Of a stretch of 64,000 nucleotides of DNA, positions 8,402 to 19,700 are shown in pieces (positions within the stretch are counted from its first letter, which is position 1; every line of letters starts with the position of its first letter). Both the position numbers and the translations under genes were made by a program. Source of the DNA: Acinetobacter defluvii (GTDB lineage Bacteria; Pseudomonadota; Gammaproteobacteria; Pseudomonadales; Moraxellaceae); assembly GCF_001704615.3 (NCBI RefSeq), contig NZ_CP029397.2, positions 2,108,001 through 2,172,000 of the forward strand, read 5' to 3'. The notes beneath the pieces are model-generated. The model worked only from the letters and a program-made list of their open reading frames with translations, ran no database searches and was not told the DNA's origin.

Positions 8402-10912
8402 TTAACCTCCATAACTATAATTATGGTTAGTACTCGTCCCTTCCGACACACTACCACCAATTGAAGCTCCAGCACTTATTCCAGCTGACACATGTATTGC
8501 TGACATTGCACCTGCAGCCAATTGAGATGAAAACTGCCCCACTGCTTTGGCTGCTTCTAATGCAAGCTGTGCTTTTTGTATCGCATTTTGCATCTTGGCT
8601 TCATACTCTTTTAATTGCATTTCAGAAAATGCAATATTGGTACGAACATTCATATCTGCGTATCTTGCTTTCGTTTCAGCATTTGCAATCTGGGTACGAA
8701 GTAGCATGTCATTATATCGTGACTGAGTTTCTGCAAATGCAATATTGGTTCGGCTATTCATGTCAGCATAACGTGCTTGCATCTCAGCATTTGAAATAGA
8801 AACGCGTGACTTCGATTCAATATAACGGTTATAAACATCTGCATTCGCAATCGTCGTTCTTAAACTTAGGTCTGCATAACGTGAATGTGCTTCTGATACC
8901 GCAATCGCTGTACGTGATTTCATGTCAGCAAATCGAGCCAATGATTCACTATTTGCAATGCCAACACGCATTCTCATTTCAGCAAATTTGGCTTGTGCAT
9001 CTGCAAAAGAAATTTTAGTACGTGATATTGAGTCAATAACGCTTGCCTGAGTATTTACTCTGGATGTTTCAACGTCAGCTTGTGCTTTAAACAATTCTAC
9101 TTGTGAATTAAATGCTGATGTATTGCTTTGAACAACACCCATTTTTGCATCAATTTCCGCCTTGTACGCTTCAATATTTGCTTGATATTCAGATATTTTT
9201 ACACGTGCAGCTTCAAGGTTGAGTTCAATCTGCTTAGATTTAACATTGGCTTTAGCAGATACACCATCTACAGTTGCTGCATACATACGAGCAAGCGATT
9301 CATACATGGATGCTTTGGACGTTTCAGCCTTGATTTGAGAATCATATGCTTCGACTTTAAGCTTTTCAGCTCCAATTTGTTCAGAATACGCTTGAACCTC
9401 AGATTTATATGCATCAAATTTAGTCGCAATCAATCCAGCTCGTGCAGTTGCACCTTGCACCAATGCCTTATATACCTCAACATTGGTCATAACCGCTTCA
9501 ATTTTAGCTTTAAAAACATCAACTTTTTGTTGGTTGAGTTGCCCAATAACTGCCTGTGCATCAAGCATTGCTTTGTAGGCACTGATACGTGAAATAGTTG
9601 CATCAATTTTAGTTTTATAAACTGTGATCAAACTCTCAAATGCAGAATTTTGAGCATTAAAAATACTAATCTGAGCATTTAGCACACTGATTTTACTGTC
9701 AATTTGAAACTTAACCAGTTCCATGGTGTTAGAAACATAAGCAAGCCACATATCTTGCTTCATTTTTTCCAAAGCCATACCTTGCTCAGTCAGGAAACGG
9801 ATATGCTCAAGCTGTTTATCAAAAGACTGAATTAAAATATCACGATTTAAATCCGCAATAGCAAGTTTACCTTGATCACGAATGTCGCTGACCTGCTTTG
9901 CCAACATCCCTTGTGGCATTGAAAAACCACGACTTGCCCACTCAGTAACAGCTTCTTGTACTGCTCGTTCAGTTTCTCGGCTAGTGCGCTCTCTAGCCCG
10001 ATTAAATAACGATTGCTCAACTGCAGTTGGTAAACCAAGACCTGTATGGCTTCCATCCAGCCATGAACGGATTTCCAATACCAATGGCTTAATTGCACTT
10101 TCAGTATTAAAGGCATAATAATCTTGTTTAACAACCTTACTGGCATCAGAGATTAAAGCATCAATATTATCTGGAATCGCTATATTGAACTCAGGTGGTT
10201 TGCCTTCAAATACAGGAATTTCTTCATATTTGAAATTAGGAAGTTCAATCTTCTCCATCACTTCCATTTCTGGAATCACAATGCTTGGGGCACTAGGCAT
10301 TTCAATGTCATCATTTATTTCAGGTCGTAATGGAGCTGAGATGACATCCATGCTTGGTACAGTAGGTAGGTTTAAAATTGGTGCTTCGGGAGTTGCAGGT
10401 AATTCCAGATCGCTTAAATCTAAATCCTTGATTAAGTCATTTAAATTAATCTTATCTGGTAAAGCACCTGCATCAAAATTTTGCACATCAAAAGTTGGTG
10501 CTGTAGGTAAGTTAATTGCTGTATCAAATTCAGGAATTGTTGATGCATCAATAAAATCAGGTGTAGATAAATCCTCTGAAAAAATAGGCGCTTCAGGAAT
10601 ATCAATATTTAAACCTGAAAACTCAGGGCTCACCATTTCTTTAGGCTGCTGAATATCAAGATCGATAACAGGCGGTACTGGACGCTCAATATTCAATTCA
10701 GGAGCTTTCAAACCATCTAATGGTTCAAACCCTGACTCACTAGGTTTAGCTAAATTGGAAGGTGGGGTAATTTCCGCAACAGAAATTTCAGTAAGATTAC
10801 CCAAAGCTTCTGATACATCATTTGCATAAGTATTTACTTTTCGCTCAAAATAATCGAGTTTTTCAGTGACTTCTTTCGTCACAATATCAATCTGAGGAAC
10901 TGTAACTGTCAT
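8402..10912 (-). CDS. Fibrous phage tail protein with 18-residue tandem repeats
   Basis: 836 aa from the ATG at 10912, which has GGAGAG upstream. Three regions are visible. Residues about 50-260 are Pro/Ile/Asp-rich with a recurring short pattern (P-x-x-P...I or APxL). Residues about 270-620 are mostly helical and rich in Ala, Lys, Gln and Glu, with repeated FNAQ/FKAQ/YKA elements. Residues 631-774 are eight tandem 18-residue repeats of the type RTxIAxAExxxRYADMxS. The end is Gly/Ser-rich (GISAGASIGGSVSEG). The 18-residue period is 7 + 11, which fits a long coiled coil. No family is recognised. A structural role in the tail or DNA-ejection apparatus is inferred from its place between the other tail genes and the ejection-protein candidate. 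Confidence 0.7.
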   Translation of the reverse strand: MTVTVPQIDIVTKEVTEKLDYFERKVNTYANDVSEALGNLTEISVAEITPPSNLAKPSESGFEPLDGLKAPELNIERPVPPVIDLDIQQPKEMVSPEFSGLNIDIPEAPIFSEDLSTPDFIDASTIPEFDTAINLPTAPTFDVQNFDAGALPDKINLNDLIKDLDLSDLELPATPEAPILNLPTVPSMDVISAPLRPEINDDIEMPSAPSIVIPEMEVMEKIELPNFKYEEIPVFEGKPPEFNIAIPDNIDALISDASKVVKQDYYAFNTESAIKPLVLEIRSWLDGSHTGLGLPTAVEQSLFNRARERTSRETERAVQEAVTEWASRGFSMPQGMLAKQVSDIRDQGKLAIADLNRDILIQSFDKQLEHIRFLTEQGMALEKMKQDMWLAYVSNTMELVKFQIDSKISVLNAQISIFNAQNSAFESLITVYKTKIDATISRISAYKAMLDAQAVIGQLNQQKVDVFKAKIEAVMTNVEVYKALVQGATARAGLIATKFDAYKSEVQAYSEQIGAEKLKVEAYDSQIKAETSKASMYESLARMYAATVDGVSAKANVKSKQIELNLEAARVKISEYQANIEAYKAEIDAKMGVVQSNTSAFNSQVELFKAQADVETSRVNTQASVIDSISRTKISFADAQAKFAEMRMRVGIANSESLARFADMKSRTAIAVSEAHSRYADLSLRTTIANADVYNRYIESKSRVSISNAEMQARYADMNSRTNIAFAETQSRYNDMLLRTQIANAETKARYADMNVRTNIAFSEMQLKEYEAKMQNAIQKAQLALEAAKAVGQFSSQLAAGAMSAIHVSAGISAGASIGGSVSEGTSTNHNYSYGG
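8591..9022 (-). repeat. Eight in-frame 54-bp (18-residue) repeats
   Basis: Arg-Thr/Val starts of the units recur every 54 nt from 9022 down to 8644. The DNA copies have diverged more than the protein, suggesting an old duplication kept under selection. Confidence 0.75.
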
Positions 10913-10913
10913 T

Positions 10914-12254
10914 TTAAACTCTCCGTTTTGTAGCAGATATATCAATATTTAAATCATTGATATAACCATGTTCACCAGATATTTTGATTTCAAATGCAAA
11001 GTGACGACCACGTAAACCACGACCAAATAACACACGGCCATTGGTCAGATAATCCGCTTTTTCTGTAGGCAACAAATAGTAATAGGTTTGCTTAGTGCCA
11101 CTTTGAGTAGTGCTCACACCAATTTCCAACTTTCTGGTATTTCCAGATAGTTCATATTCAAAGTATGCACCTAAAGGATGAACTAACTGTCCTTGTCCTA
11201 AATCTAATTGTCCTGTCACCAATTTTGCTTCTATTAATTCTTTGGCATCCAGTTGATACAAACCATCTTCAGCAACACCATAGAGCACGCCATTAATTAC
11301 AGCTAATTCACTAAAACCATAATCTTGGTAACGGCTCATTGCCCATGTATCAACATTTGCTGTCCATGCATATCCATATTGTTTTTCTTTAGAATAATCA
11401 TCTTCAATAAAAACAAGGTCATTGATTAATTGCTTGGCAATATTTTTCCCTTGATTAAACTCAGATGCTATTAATGTTTCATTAATTTTTTCTTGTGATT
11501 TACGTTGTTGCTTTAATATTTCATTGATGTTTATCGTATCAATGACACGTTGTTTTGCCTTTATACGCTGCGTATATTGTTCTGAGTATGCAATATGATC
11601 CACAACAAAATCAGAATATCGAGTGACACAACTATCCTGTGCTTTCAATGTTTCTGTAATCACTGAGCGTGATAGCTTTTTAAGCCTATAATTTTCTTGA
11701 TAAATAACATAATCATTCGTAAATGCACGTAATTTAAACTTTAAAGATGCATCTAAAATATCAAGATCATCAGTAATTGAATCTTTAAAACGAGCAATTG
11801 TCTTAAAATTCTCTTTAATTTTTAAAGCTTCATTTAATTTAGACAGACTATATTTTTTAGTGTTGAGGTTTTCAGCAATTAACAATCGCTCAATATTTAT
11901 ATTTCGTTGCTTATCTTTTTGTACTGTTGTAGAGCTAATGTTATCTTGAATCAATGATTTTGCACGTAGACGGTTTTTAAAATCATCAGAAACGATTATT
12001 TGATCATGGATAAAATCTACATGGCGTTTACGACCAGTGAAATGATCAATTATCTTGATTTTATCTTTGACTGGAAAAATAGCAGAATCAACTAATTCAT
12101 CTTTGACTAAAACAACATCACCTGACAGCACTAAAAGTCGATATAAAGATTCTTCTTTAATCCTAATGAGTTCTTCTGTGACTGCTTTTGACTTCCCAAT
12201 AGTGTTATTGGAATATGCTATCGTTTCCTGAATATCATCTCGATATAAAGTCAC
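10914..12254 (-). CDS. Phage tail protein with helical repeats
   Basis: 446 aa, starting at GTG 12254, which overlaps the upstream TGA stop (GTGA). Residues about 15-300 are a chain of roughly 20-23-residue units rich in Ile, Asp, Lys and Arg (for example DFIHDQIIVSDDFKNRLRA). The last 140 residues differ: a short propeller-like stretch (ELAVINGVLYGVAEDGLYQLD) and a beta-rich end that resembles phage distal tail or baseplate folds (RGLRGRHFAFEIKISGE). The family is not recognised. Its place between two large tail proteins, with translational overlap to the first, supports a tail structural role. Confidence 0.65.
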   Translation of the reverse strand: MTLYRDDIQETIAYSNNTIGKSKAVTEELIRIKEESLYRLLVLSGDVVLVKDELVDSAIFPVKDKIKIIDHFTGRKRHVDFIHDQIIVSDDFKNRLRAKSLIQDNISSTTVQKDKQRNINIERLLIAENLNTKKYSLSKLNEALKIKENFKTIARFKDSITDDLDILDASLKFKLRAFTNDYVIYQENYRLKKLSRSVITETLKAQDSCVTRYSDFVVDHIAYSEQYTQRIKAKQRVIDTININEILKQQRKSQEKINETLIASEFNQGKNIAKQLINDLVFIEDDYSKEKQYGYAWTANVDTWAMSRYQDYGFSELAVINGVLYGVAEDGLYQLDAKELIEAKLVTGQLDLGQGQLVHPLGAYFEYELSGNTRKLEIGVSTTQSGTKQTYYYLLPTEKADYLTNGRVLFGRGLRGRHFAFEIKISGEHGYINDLNIDISATKRRV

Positions 12255-14869
12255 TCGTTAATTACTCCAATAAAATGATACGAAGATTGATGATCAACTA
12301 AACTTGTATAGCCCCATTTGTATCGACGGTTATACTGGTCTGTTTCAGATATGTTTGCATATTCACTATCACCAAAACCAACCCTACAGGCATCACGATA
12401 AAAGTATGACAAGTCACCACCAGCATCAACCGGTGAGAATGCAAAATACCATGCATCTGGAACGTTACGATGCACTAGCTTTGCCCCAACACTTTGATAA
12501 CTGAAATTTACTTTACCAATTGTTTTCCCATTAAAATTTTCAGTTTTATCATAAGGATCTATTGTTGGTCCTTCTCCCCCAATCACAACACCACCTGCCT
12601 GATGATTTCCTGATGCTCTACTCGTGTAAGGCGCACAGACACCACTTACATCTTTATAGGTTGATCCCACTCCAAACCAATCACCAGAGTCGGCAAAATC
12701 ACTATAATCATTAGGGTTGTACTTTGGAGGGCCATATACATAGACATACTCGCCTGTTTTTGGTTTTGGTTCGCCTTTTCCAAATCCGCCAATCCAATAA
12801 AAAACAGGATCATATGTCCATAGTGGGTATGATGTTGGATCTGCTATTGAATGCAATGTGTGTTTTTCATTAATTGATTCACTAATTGTTGACTCTTGAT
12901 ATGCGTACAAAATTCCATCTCGATTAAATGCAGGTACACATATGCCAATATCTAAAGAGTTCGATGATTCGGTTTTAATTGTAGTTTCGTGTTTGTAATA
13001 CCTAGAACGGCTTAAACTTCCGTGTGTATATAATAATTGAGGGGTTTGATAAGCCGGATTTCCATAACCTAAATCAGTTCCCTTAATATGAGTGTAAATA
13101 GTTGATTCTGGGGCTTCACGTCGATCATCAAAATCAGATGTATAAAAATACCCCATTAAACCTGTGGAACCAGTTGTTTCCGTTTTTTCCCATTGGCCAA
13201 CGATCATTATATCTTCAAAAGTAGACTGTACTTCTTTAGTGAATGTACGGTTATCAATAAAGAATTTAACGACTTTGAGCTGATCTTCAACATAACAGCC
13301 AAACATAACCGTATCACAACGTACAAACTCTCCTGTGTAATCAGGCGAAGCGAATATAAATGATTCACATCCTTGCCCTGTTAATTCAGGAAATTTCAAA
13401 CGCCCCATAGATGTTGGGTATTGTTTACCTAACAACCAACATACTGCACCGCTTGATACTCGCGTCACACTCCCTGAGTGAGATGCAATGGGTTTAACTT
13501 CATAATTATCCCAATAATCAATATCAATTTCGGTTACACCTGATGGATTACGTAAACTATTCAAAGCTTTTTGATAAATATCTTCCTGTGGTACCCGACG
13601 CAACTTATACAATATTGCTAATGTCTTTTGCTCGCCTTTAGGAAGAAGCACCCCTAATTTATTTAAATATTGAGAAATTACTTCAATATAGTTGCTATCA
13701 ACATCTACCTTATCAAGCCAGCCTTCTTTCTGCGCTGGAACCAAATTTAACTTAATCTTGTATCCATAAGCGTACATTAAGCCATTATCAGCATATCCCC
13801 AACAGGTGTTAAATCCCTCATTTCCCTTTGAATTGAATGACCACCCACATGCACTATACATTGCCTCATATTGATAAAAATCAGATGTATCGCATATCTT
13901 TATGACTGCACCTGCTCTACGCCATGCTTGAAAATCTGCTCCGAATGGAAAGGTTTCACCACTTGGCATTCCACCAAAGCGATCCAATATCTTCAAAATT
14001 TCATCATCACCCACTTCTTCAATATATTCACGAAATGCTTCAGTGGTCGTTGCAGGTATAAGTGGTAAAGGCATTGCCCAAACACCACTTGGATCAATTT
14101 GTATTAACCAAGGTTTATTTTCACTATCAAAAGAAACAAGATGAGTCTTGCTGAACTTATAATCGTATTGAAATTGGCCATCAATGTTGGGTAAACCTGA
14201 ATAACCAGGCAATCGAATACCATCTAATTCACCAGTTATTTTCTCAATATAACTATCTGGTAATTTAAGCGCTGCTTTTTCTAAATCGTTCTCAGGTAAA
14301 TTAGAAATATCCTGTCTTCCATAGCCACCAATAATTTGTACAACTTCAACCATAGCTCCGCTATACCAAGTAGGACGCTGTTTAACATATTGAGTGTGTG
14401 TATAAATTCCAGAATATCGAGGTTTGAAGTATTGAAAATTTGGACTATATTCAATTTTAAATTTTTCTAATTCTATGTCTTTATCTGGCAAATTCTCATT
14501 GGAGTAATGAACTAATCTTCTTCTGGATTGTTCAGTTAATTTAATACCTACTTTTCCACCTTCTGTTAATGGGATGGATTTTGTAATGACTCCGCTATAT
14601 AGCATTGGAATATAAAGTTTTGCTAAACCATCAGGTTCAAATTCAGCGATCTTTAACTCTTTATGTGCAATAGCTTTTAGAAGTCCTGCCATATCTTGAA
14701 GAATGACGTAGCCACGATCAGGCAAGTTCTTGACCTGCCTGATGCTCTGAAGTTTTGATACGGTTTTATTATTTGATAGCTTTTTAATCTCATGATCAAT
14801 AAAGTTTTTATCACTATTACTTAATTGACCATTTAAAACCAATAATCCGTATGGACGTGGACTATGCAT
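12251..14869 (-). CDS. Large phage structural protein, unknown family (872 aa)
   Basis: No domain, signal peptide or membrane segment is recognised. The sequence is rich in Tyr, Gly, Asp and Trp, with many aromatic, beta-prone stretches (YGYGGF-like, GNPAYQTPQLLYTHG). This fits a secreted-like or virion surface protein rather than an enzyme. It opens with MHSPRPYGLLVLNGQL. It sits 7 nt downstream of the 14877 gene and overlaps the next gene by 4 nt, so it belongs to the tail operon. A tail-tip or adhesin role is possible but not shown. Confidence 0.6.
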   Translation of the reverse strand: MHSPRPYGLLVLNGQLSNSDKNFIDHEIKKLSNNKTVSKLQSIRQVKNLPDRGYVILQDMAGLLKAIAHKELKIAEFEPDGLAKLYIPMLYSGVITKSIPLTEGGKVGIKLTEQSRRRLVHYSNENLPDKDIELEKFKIEYSPNFQYFKPRYSGIYTHTQYVKQRPTWYSGAMVEVVQIIGGYGRQDISNLPENDLEKAALKLPDSYIEKITGELDGIRLPGYSGLPNIDGQFQYDYKFSKTHLVSFDSENKPWLIQIDPSGVWAMPLPLIPATTTEAFREYIEEVGDDEILKILDRFGGMPSGETFPFGADFQAWRRAGAVIKICDTSDFYQYEAMYSACGWSFNSKGNEGFNTCWGYADNGLMYAYGYKIKLNLVPAQKEGWLDKVDVDSNYIEVISQYLNKLGVLLPKGEQKTLAILYKLRRVPQEDIYQKALNSLRNPSGVTEIDIDYWDNYEVKPIASHSGSVTRVSSGAVCWLLGKQYPTSMGRLKFPELTGQGCESFIFASPDYTGEFVRCDTVMFGCYVEDQLKVVKFFIDNRTFTKEVQSTFEDIMIVGQWEKTETTGSTGLMGYFYTSDFDDRREAPESTIYTHIKGTDLGYGNPAYQTPQLLYTHGSLSRSRYYKHETTIKTESSNSLDIGICVPAFNRDGILYAYQESTISESINEKHTLHSIADPTSYPLWTYDPVFYWIGGFGKGEPKPKTGEYVYVYGPPKYNPNDYSDFADSGDWFGVGSTYKDVSGVCAPYTSRASGNHQAGGVVIGGEGPTIDPYDKTENFNGKTIGKVNFSYQSVGAKLVHRNVPDAWYFAFSPVDAGGDLSYFYRDACRVGFGDSEYANISETDQYNRRYKWGYTSLVDHQSSYHFIGVINE

Positions 14870-14876
14870 AATTTAT

Positions 14877-15455
14877 TTATGCTGCGGTAAAGCTTAATCG
14901 GTAACCAATTTCATACTCATCACCGTCTTGGAACACACGTGCTGCAGTATATTTTGATGCTGAAATTAAGGTGCCAGTTGTACCGCCTTTTGTACTATTC
15001 GTTAACATTGCTGCACCTGTCACTGTTAATTGTGAAGATGTTGCAATAGTAACTTTAGCAACTGAGTTGAAGTTATCAATTGAATTGGTTGATGTATTTT
15101 GCGGTGTCCATTGTGGGCGTGTTGCAGATGTATAACCTTCAGTCATACTCACAATTTCAGCTGCAACAGATGCAAAATTTGCTGCCGTCCAATTGGCTGC
15201 TGGTGCTGTTGCACCACTGAACAATGCTAAGTAGTAACCTGCAGGTTTCGCAGTTGTACCCATTGCAACATTGAGCAAATGTGCAAGACCTTCATTCACC
15301 ACAAGGTTGTGAGTCGTTTGCCATTCACCACCATTAATTCGGTCAAAATATTCACCTTGAGCCAAAATTCCCTGTTTTGGAAAATAGATGCCTTGCTCAG
15401 TCACCTGATAGTTTTCCGCTTTTAAATCATTCGCCAGTTCTTTCGAGTTCATCAT
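14877..15455 (-). CDS. Phage structural protein, unknown (192 aa)
   Basis: The start is ATG 15455 or the adjacent ATG at 15452; neither has a strong ribosome binding site. The protein is Ala/Thr/Ser/Gly-rich and beta-prone (GYYLALFSGATAPAANWTAANFASVAAEIVS). It ends with DGDEYEIGYRLSFTAA. The overall style (a 'NLVVNEGLAHLLNVAMG...YYLALFSG' opening) is frequent in phage minor tail or decoration proteins. It lies between the propeller-like and the 872-aa proteins in one operon. No catalytic motif is seen. Confidence 0.6.
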   Translation of the reverse strand: MMNSKELANDLKAENYQVTEQGIYFPKQGILAQGEYFDRINGGEWQTTHNLVVNEGLAHLLNVAMGTTAKPAGYYLALFSGATAPAANWTAANFASVAAEIVSMTEGYTSATRPQWTPQNTSTNSIDNFNSVAKVTIATSSQLTVTGAAMLTNSTKGGTTGTLISASKYTAARVFQDGDEYEIGYRLSFTAA

Positions 15456-15482
15456 TAGATACCATGTAAGTAAACAATGACA

Positions 15483-16706
15483 TCACGTTACAATGGTTGT
15501 AACCCTTCTCCCTAGCCTTACAGACCTACCAGACTTTGCAGTGATTCCTTTTAATATGCCAGCTTGTAACTCAATAATCTGACCACTCGATGTTCCAAGA
15601 ATATAACCATTCTCTGCCAACCATAATGCAGTCGTATTGCCACCCTGAGATATATCAGGGCCAATATCATTATTGTCAATTTCAATCGCACTATCAGGTA
15701 CTGGTGCATGAGAGGTCTTAGACTGAAATGTCATTTCTGCTGGATTAGTCCCTGTTAGGAAAACAACATGAGTTACTTGCCCAATCCAAATACCACCATC
15801 AACCGGTAAAATGAAAGTGATACGTTGTGGCATAATGACAAAGCCAAATTTTTCATCATGAAGATGGTATGCCATTGGCTCTGAAAATCTGAGTATGTTT
15901 TTATCTGCCGTTAGCAAACGTCCTTGCCAATATTTCATATATCGACCTGTCGGCATAGGGGATAAGCCTTTAAACCGAGCTGTCATACCCAAATCCAAAC
16001 TGCTAATTGTGACGTTACTTTTGTTGATTGGATGATCAGAATGAAGTAATAATTCACCACCATTGCGATCAGTTATATAAATTCTTACATGCGTGATGGA
16101 CTGGTCAAAACAATAAGGTAAATTTATTTGAATACTGGCAAATGCCTGATCATCAAGATTGCCACTGGATGTAAGTTCTATTTGATCTGATACAACTTGT
16201 GATAAAGCTGATTCTTGTTGGTCGCGTAGCCATGAAATTGCCACACTGTAAGTTCCACTTTTTAGCGAACCGCCATTACCTTGCATAGTTAGCATTGGCA
16301 TTGCAGGCGTATCAATTGTTAATGGATGAATCACTTTCCCATTATATGTCCACAAACCTAATTCACTTGCTATATAAACCAGATTATTGATGACCTGATA
16401 ACAGAGTTGAGTATGACCAATTTTCGCTAATACTTCATGTTGCCATGTTTGTGAATCTAATTTTACAAACTCACTTTCCAATGTTGCGAAAACATCATTA
16501 TGCAGAGGACTTTGCCATATATTCTTGAAACTGAAAGGCGAAATTTGCTCTGCACCTTGACGTAATTTAAGACGACCAGTATCTGTAATATCAAGATTCA
16601 CTGCATCACGTAAATATAACTTAGGTGAATCTCCACCTTGCTGCAATCCGTCATCTGCAACAACATTGTTCATGCCTGCGATGGGAAATAATTTTAAAGC
16701 TGCCAT
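15483..16706 (-). CDS. Phage tail/neck protein with propeller-like repeats (407 aa)
   Basis: Recurring beta blade-like segments are visible: LCYQVINNLVYIASELGLWTYNG, TALWLAENGYILGTSSGQIIEL and RLLTADKNILRFSEP. The start (LKLFPIAGMNNVVADDGLQ... YLRDAVNLDITDTGRLKLRQG) is typical of tail-tube-end or nozzle proteins of podoviruses, which frame a ring of propellers. The start codon overlaps the stop of the upstream 1210-aa gene (TAATG), so translation is probably coupled. Seam-motif copy 4 lies inside the last codons. Assignment to a nozzle-like protein is inference from pattern and position. Confidence 0.6.
   Translation of the reverse strand: MAALKLFPIAGMNNVVADDGLQQGGDSPKLYLRDAVNLDITDTGRLKLRQGAEQISPFSFKNIWQSPLHNDVFATLESEFVKLDSQTWQHEVLAKIGHTQLCYQVINNLVYIASELGLWTYNGKVIHPLTIDTPAMPMLTMQGNGGSLKSGTYSVAISWLRDQQESALSQVVSDQIELTSSGNLDDQAFASIQINLPYCFDQSITHVRIYITDRNGGELLLHSDHPINKSNVTISSLDLGMTARFKGLSPMPTGRYMKYWQGRLLTADKNILRFSEPMAYHLHDEKFGFVIMPQRITFILPVDGGIWIGQVTHVVFLTGTNPAEMTFQSKTSHAPVPDSAIEIDNNDIGPDISQGGNTTALWLAENGYILGTSSGQIIELQAGILKGITAKSGRSVRLGRRVTTIVT
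15512..15525. repeat. Recurrent late-region seam motif, copy 4
   Basis: CTAGCCTTACAGAC, within the last codons of the 15483-16706 gene. Confidence 0.5.
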
Positions 16707-19700
16707 TAAAAAGCCCCTTTCCTGAATTGATCAGCATTACCATCTGGACGAATGTAATGTGCTGCTGGTCTGATATTAGGCACTCCATTGTTTAAAGCAT
16801 CAAACCCTATAGCAGTAATAAACATTGTTGGTAAAGATATTTGTTCTTGGGTAACTCTCATTCTTTTATCGAATTGCGTATAGTCATATTCCATTCTAAA
16901 ACTTTCAAAACCTTGTACCTTCAAATCTCTAACTTTTAATGAAATCCAAGCCTCACCAAAATATTCATTGGCAAAACCACCATAGTTTCCCTTGATCAGT
17001 TCACCCACTCGCAAACCTTGCCACATAAAAGGCTTATCATCGCTTAATCTAGTACCCATTCTCTGTGAATTAAAACCAATTGATTGAACTGTCCTATGAA
17101 AATGTGAAATCCAATTGATTGATGAAATACCTAATGAATTAAAACCACTTGGTCGAATGGTTCTATGTAGCTGTTCATTTCGTTGTAATGTAGGTCTTCC
17201 AAATAAAGTCATTATAAAAAAACTAAATTGAATGATTTTTTGAGTACCATCACCAACAGAATGCCAACCCATTCGATATGATTGAAGTCCTTTCACATCA
17301 ATATACCGACGTTTGAGCTGGATTTGAGGAGCTCCATATCTTGATAAATTACCTAAGCCTAAATTTTGAAGTACACGATGTTTCAATGTAACTCGAGTTT
17401 GTCCAAAGACTTCACCAGGTTTCCTATATCCACCATCACTGTTAACATAGTGCAAATTTGAAGAAGGGTGATTTTGTTTGGCTTGTGTAGGGGCTTCCAT
17501 CACAGCATAAATGGTATGAGGTGTAAATCTTGGTGTACCAACGGTTATTGTAGAATCAATTCCCTTTTCAACAGATATGGTTCTATTCTTTAACGTAACC
17601 AATGGACCTTGTTCAAACAATGGCATACTGATCCCATATTCAACCAAAATACCATTTGACTGAACCTGAATATCTTCACCATATTTTGTTGCAATAAAAC
17701 CATTCGTGAATATGACATTAGTTTTTAGTGAAGGCCATGACACTTGCTCAACAGGTATAGGAATTCCATGCCCCCAATTTTCTTTTCCATCAATTTCTAC
17801 AGCATCCAGCCATATAAATTGGGGGAAATACGGTGGCACACCTGTTTTAGTGACTTTGTGTGTTGGAATAGCCCATTGAGTAAATCCTGAAACAGAAAAT
17901 TGTCTATCTCGAAAGGCAATTTCACTTTTACCCCACAAAACATTTTCGCTGCCTTGCTGTAACAGTTCACGCCATTGTGTGCGAATACTTGCCTGTCCAA
18001 ATTCCTCGCTGTTACGACCACGTGTATTCAACTCCGGAGTGACATTAAATAATCGTGGATCACCAAAGTAATCTCTATGAGCCCATCGAGTTGTAATTTT
18101 ATTCCAATGAATGCTTAATGACGCATCACCAAAGGCTTGATAATCATCAAAACGTCCAACTTCTTCGATGTATCGAGTGTGCAAATGAATTTTATGAATT
18201 GGTATATAAGGTGGAGCAATCGTATATCGTTGTTCAAATTTTAAAGTCCTGATTCGATCTGCAATCATCGGTTTACCAAACTCAAGACTTTCAAAATTAC
18301 CAATACGATTGAAGTACCTACGAGTATTGATCATGTTGGCAGTGCCAAAATATTGAGTATTTATCCCCTTAGGTGTTATTACAAATGCAGAATTATGGAT
18401 GTTAGACCAACCAGAAATATAGGGATATTCAATACCCTGTAATCGCAAATAACGAACTCTATCTGAAATCATGTGCTGGCTAAATTGCGTACTATTTATT
18501 CCATCTGGAATAATTAAACGTGCATTGTTGTTTATGCTTGGCTCTGCAACTTTAGCTACGTTTGCACCAATTGCTCCGATGACTTTATTTTTATTGGCTA
18601 CAGATGTCCATCCAATCCATTTAGGAGGCGTTAAACCACTATCAGCATCATAGTACATTTTAATGTATTGGCGTAAATTCCAAAATTTATGCGTACCAAA
18701 ACGATGACCGCCCTCTTGACCAGTTGTCAAAAAGCTATTTGGTTTAATGTATTTTTTCCATAAATCAATTGCAGATATGCCAAAGGTATTGATGAAGCCT
18801 TTCGGATAAATCGACTGGCTTTCAGGAATAATACGACTACCAAACAATGTCGCCACGTAACCAAATACATTTATCCTTTGTGTACCACCTACACGATGAT
18901 TAGGTATGTTGGGATAAGCGATAGAACTTGGTGATAATGACCGTACTGCATAAGATACCCATGAATTGTTGCCATAAGTAGCATGTGCAGAACCTTTTGC
19001 AAGTATTGTTCTGCGCCCATGTTCAATACTTGCAGTACCATATTGTGAAAATTCTAAACCACTTGTTCTTATGCTTCTTGAATAATGCCAAATCTTTGAC
19101 TCGCCAATCGCAAGGGATTCACGCCCAAGCCCAGCATAAATACTTCGAGTTTTGTTAGAAATCCATGTATAGCCAAATGTACTTTGATTCAATCCACTAG
19201 GCTTTAACTCAGGCGTCTTGGTAAGTCTATGATTGCCGAGTTTTGGTTGATAAAAACCACTTGGCTTCAGTGTACGAATACGATAACCAATTGCTGCATT
19301 TAATCCAGCAAAGCTGCTAATCCCGATTGGTGCAATAGATGGTGTTTTATTATAAATATTGGTAATGCCGAAATTTTTTGAATCAAAACCTTTTATTTCA
19401 ATAACTCGACGAGTGCTCTCAACAACACCCCAATCACTGAATGATTGTGCATACAAACCTGATACTGTAATTATTCTTCTAGTATTTCTTATTGAAATAT
19501 CACCAAATACACCGCCCGTTATTACAGCATTTGCACCTGTCACATATATTTTCTGAGTAGGGTCAAATACTTTCGGATAGCCTGATAAAAATGCTTCAAC
19601 TTTAGTAGGCTGAATATAACGAGGACTATGTGATACCCATGCTGCACCATAGGATGATGTATCAAAACCTTTAGGGGATGGATTACGTTGTACCCATGGT

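Noticed and set aside
9128..9592. 154-codon plus-strand frame inside the fibrous tail gene
   Set aside because: Composition (Phe/Cys/Arg-rich, no start signal) is the mirror of the repetitive minus-strand gene.
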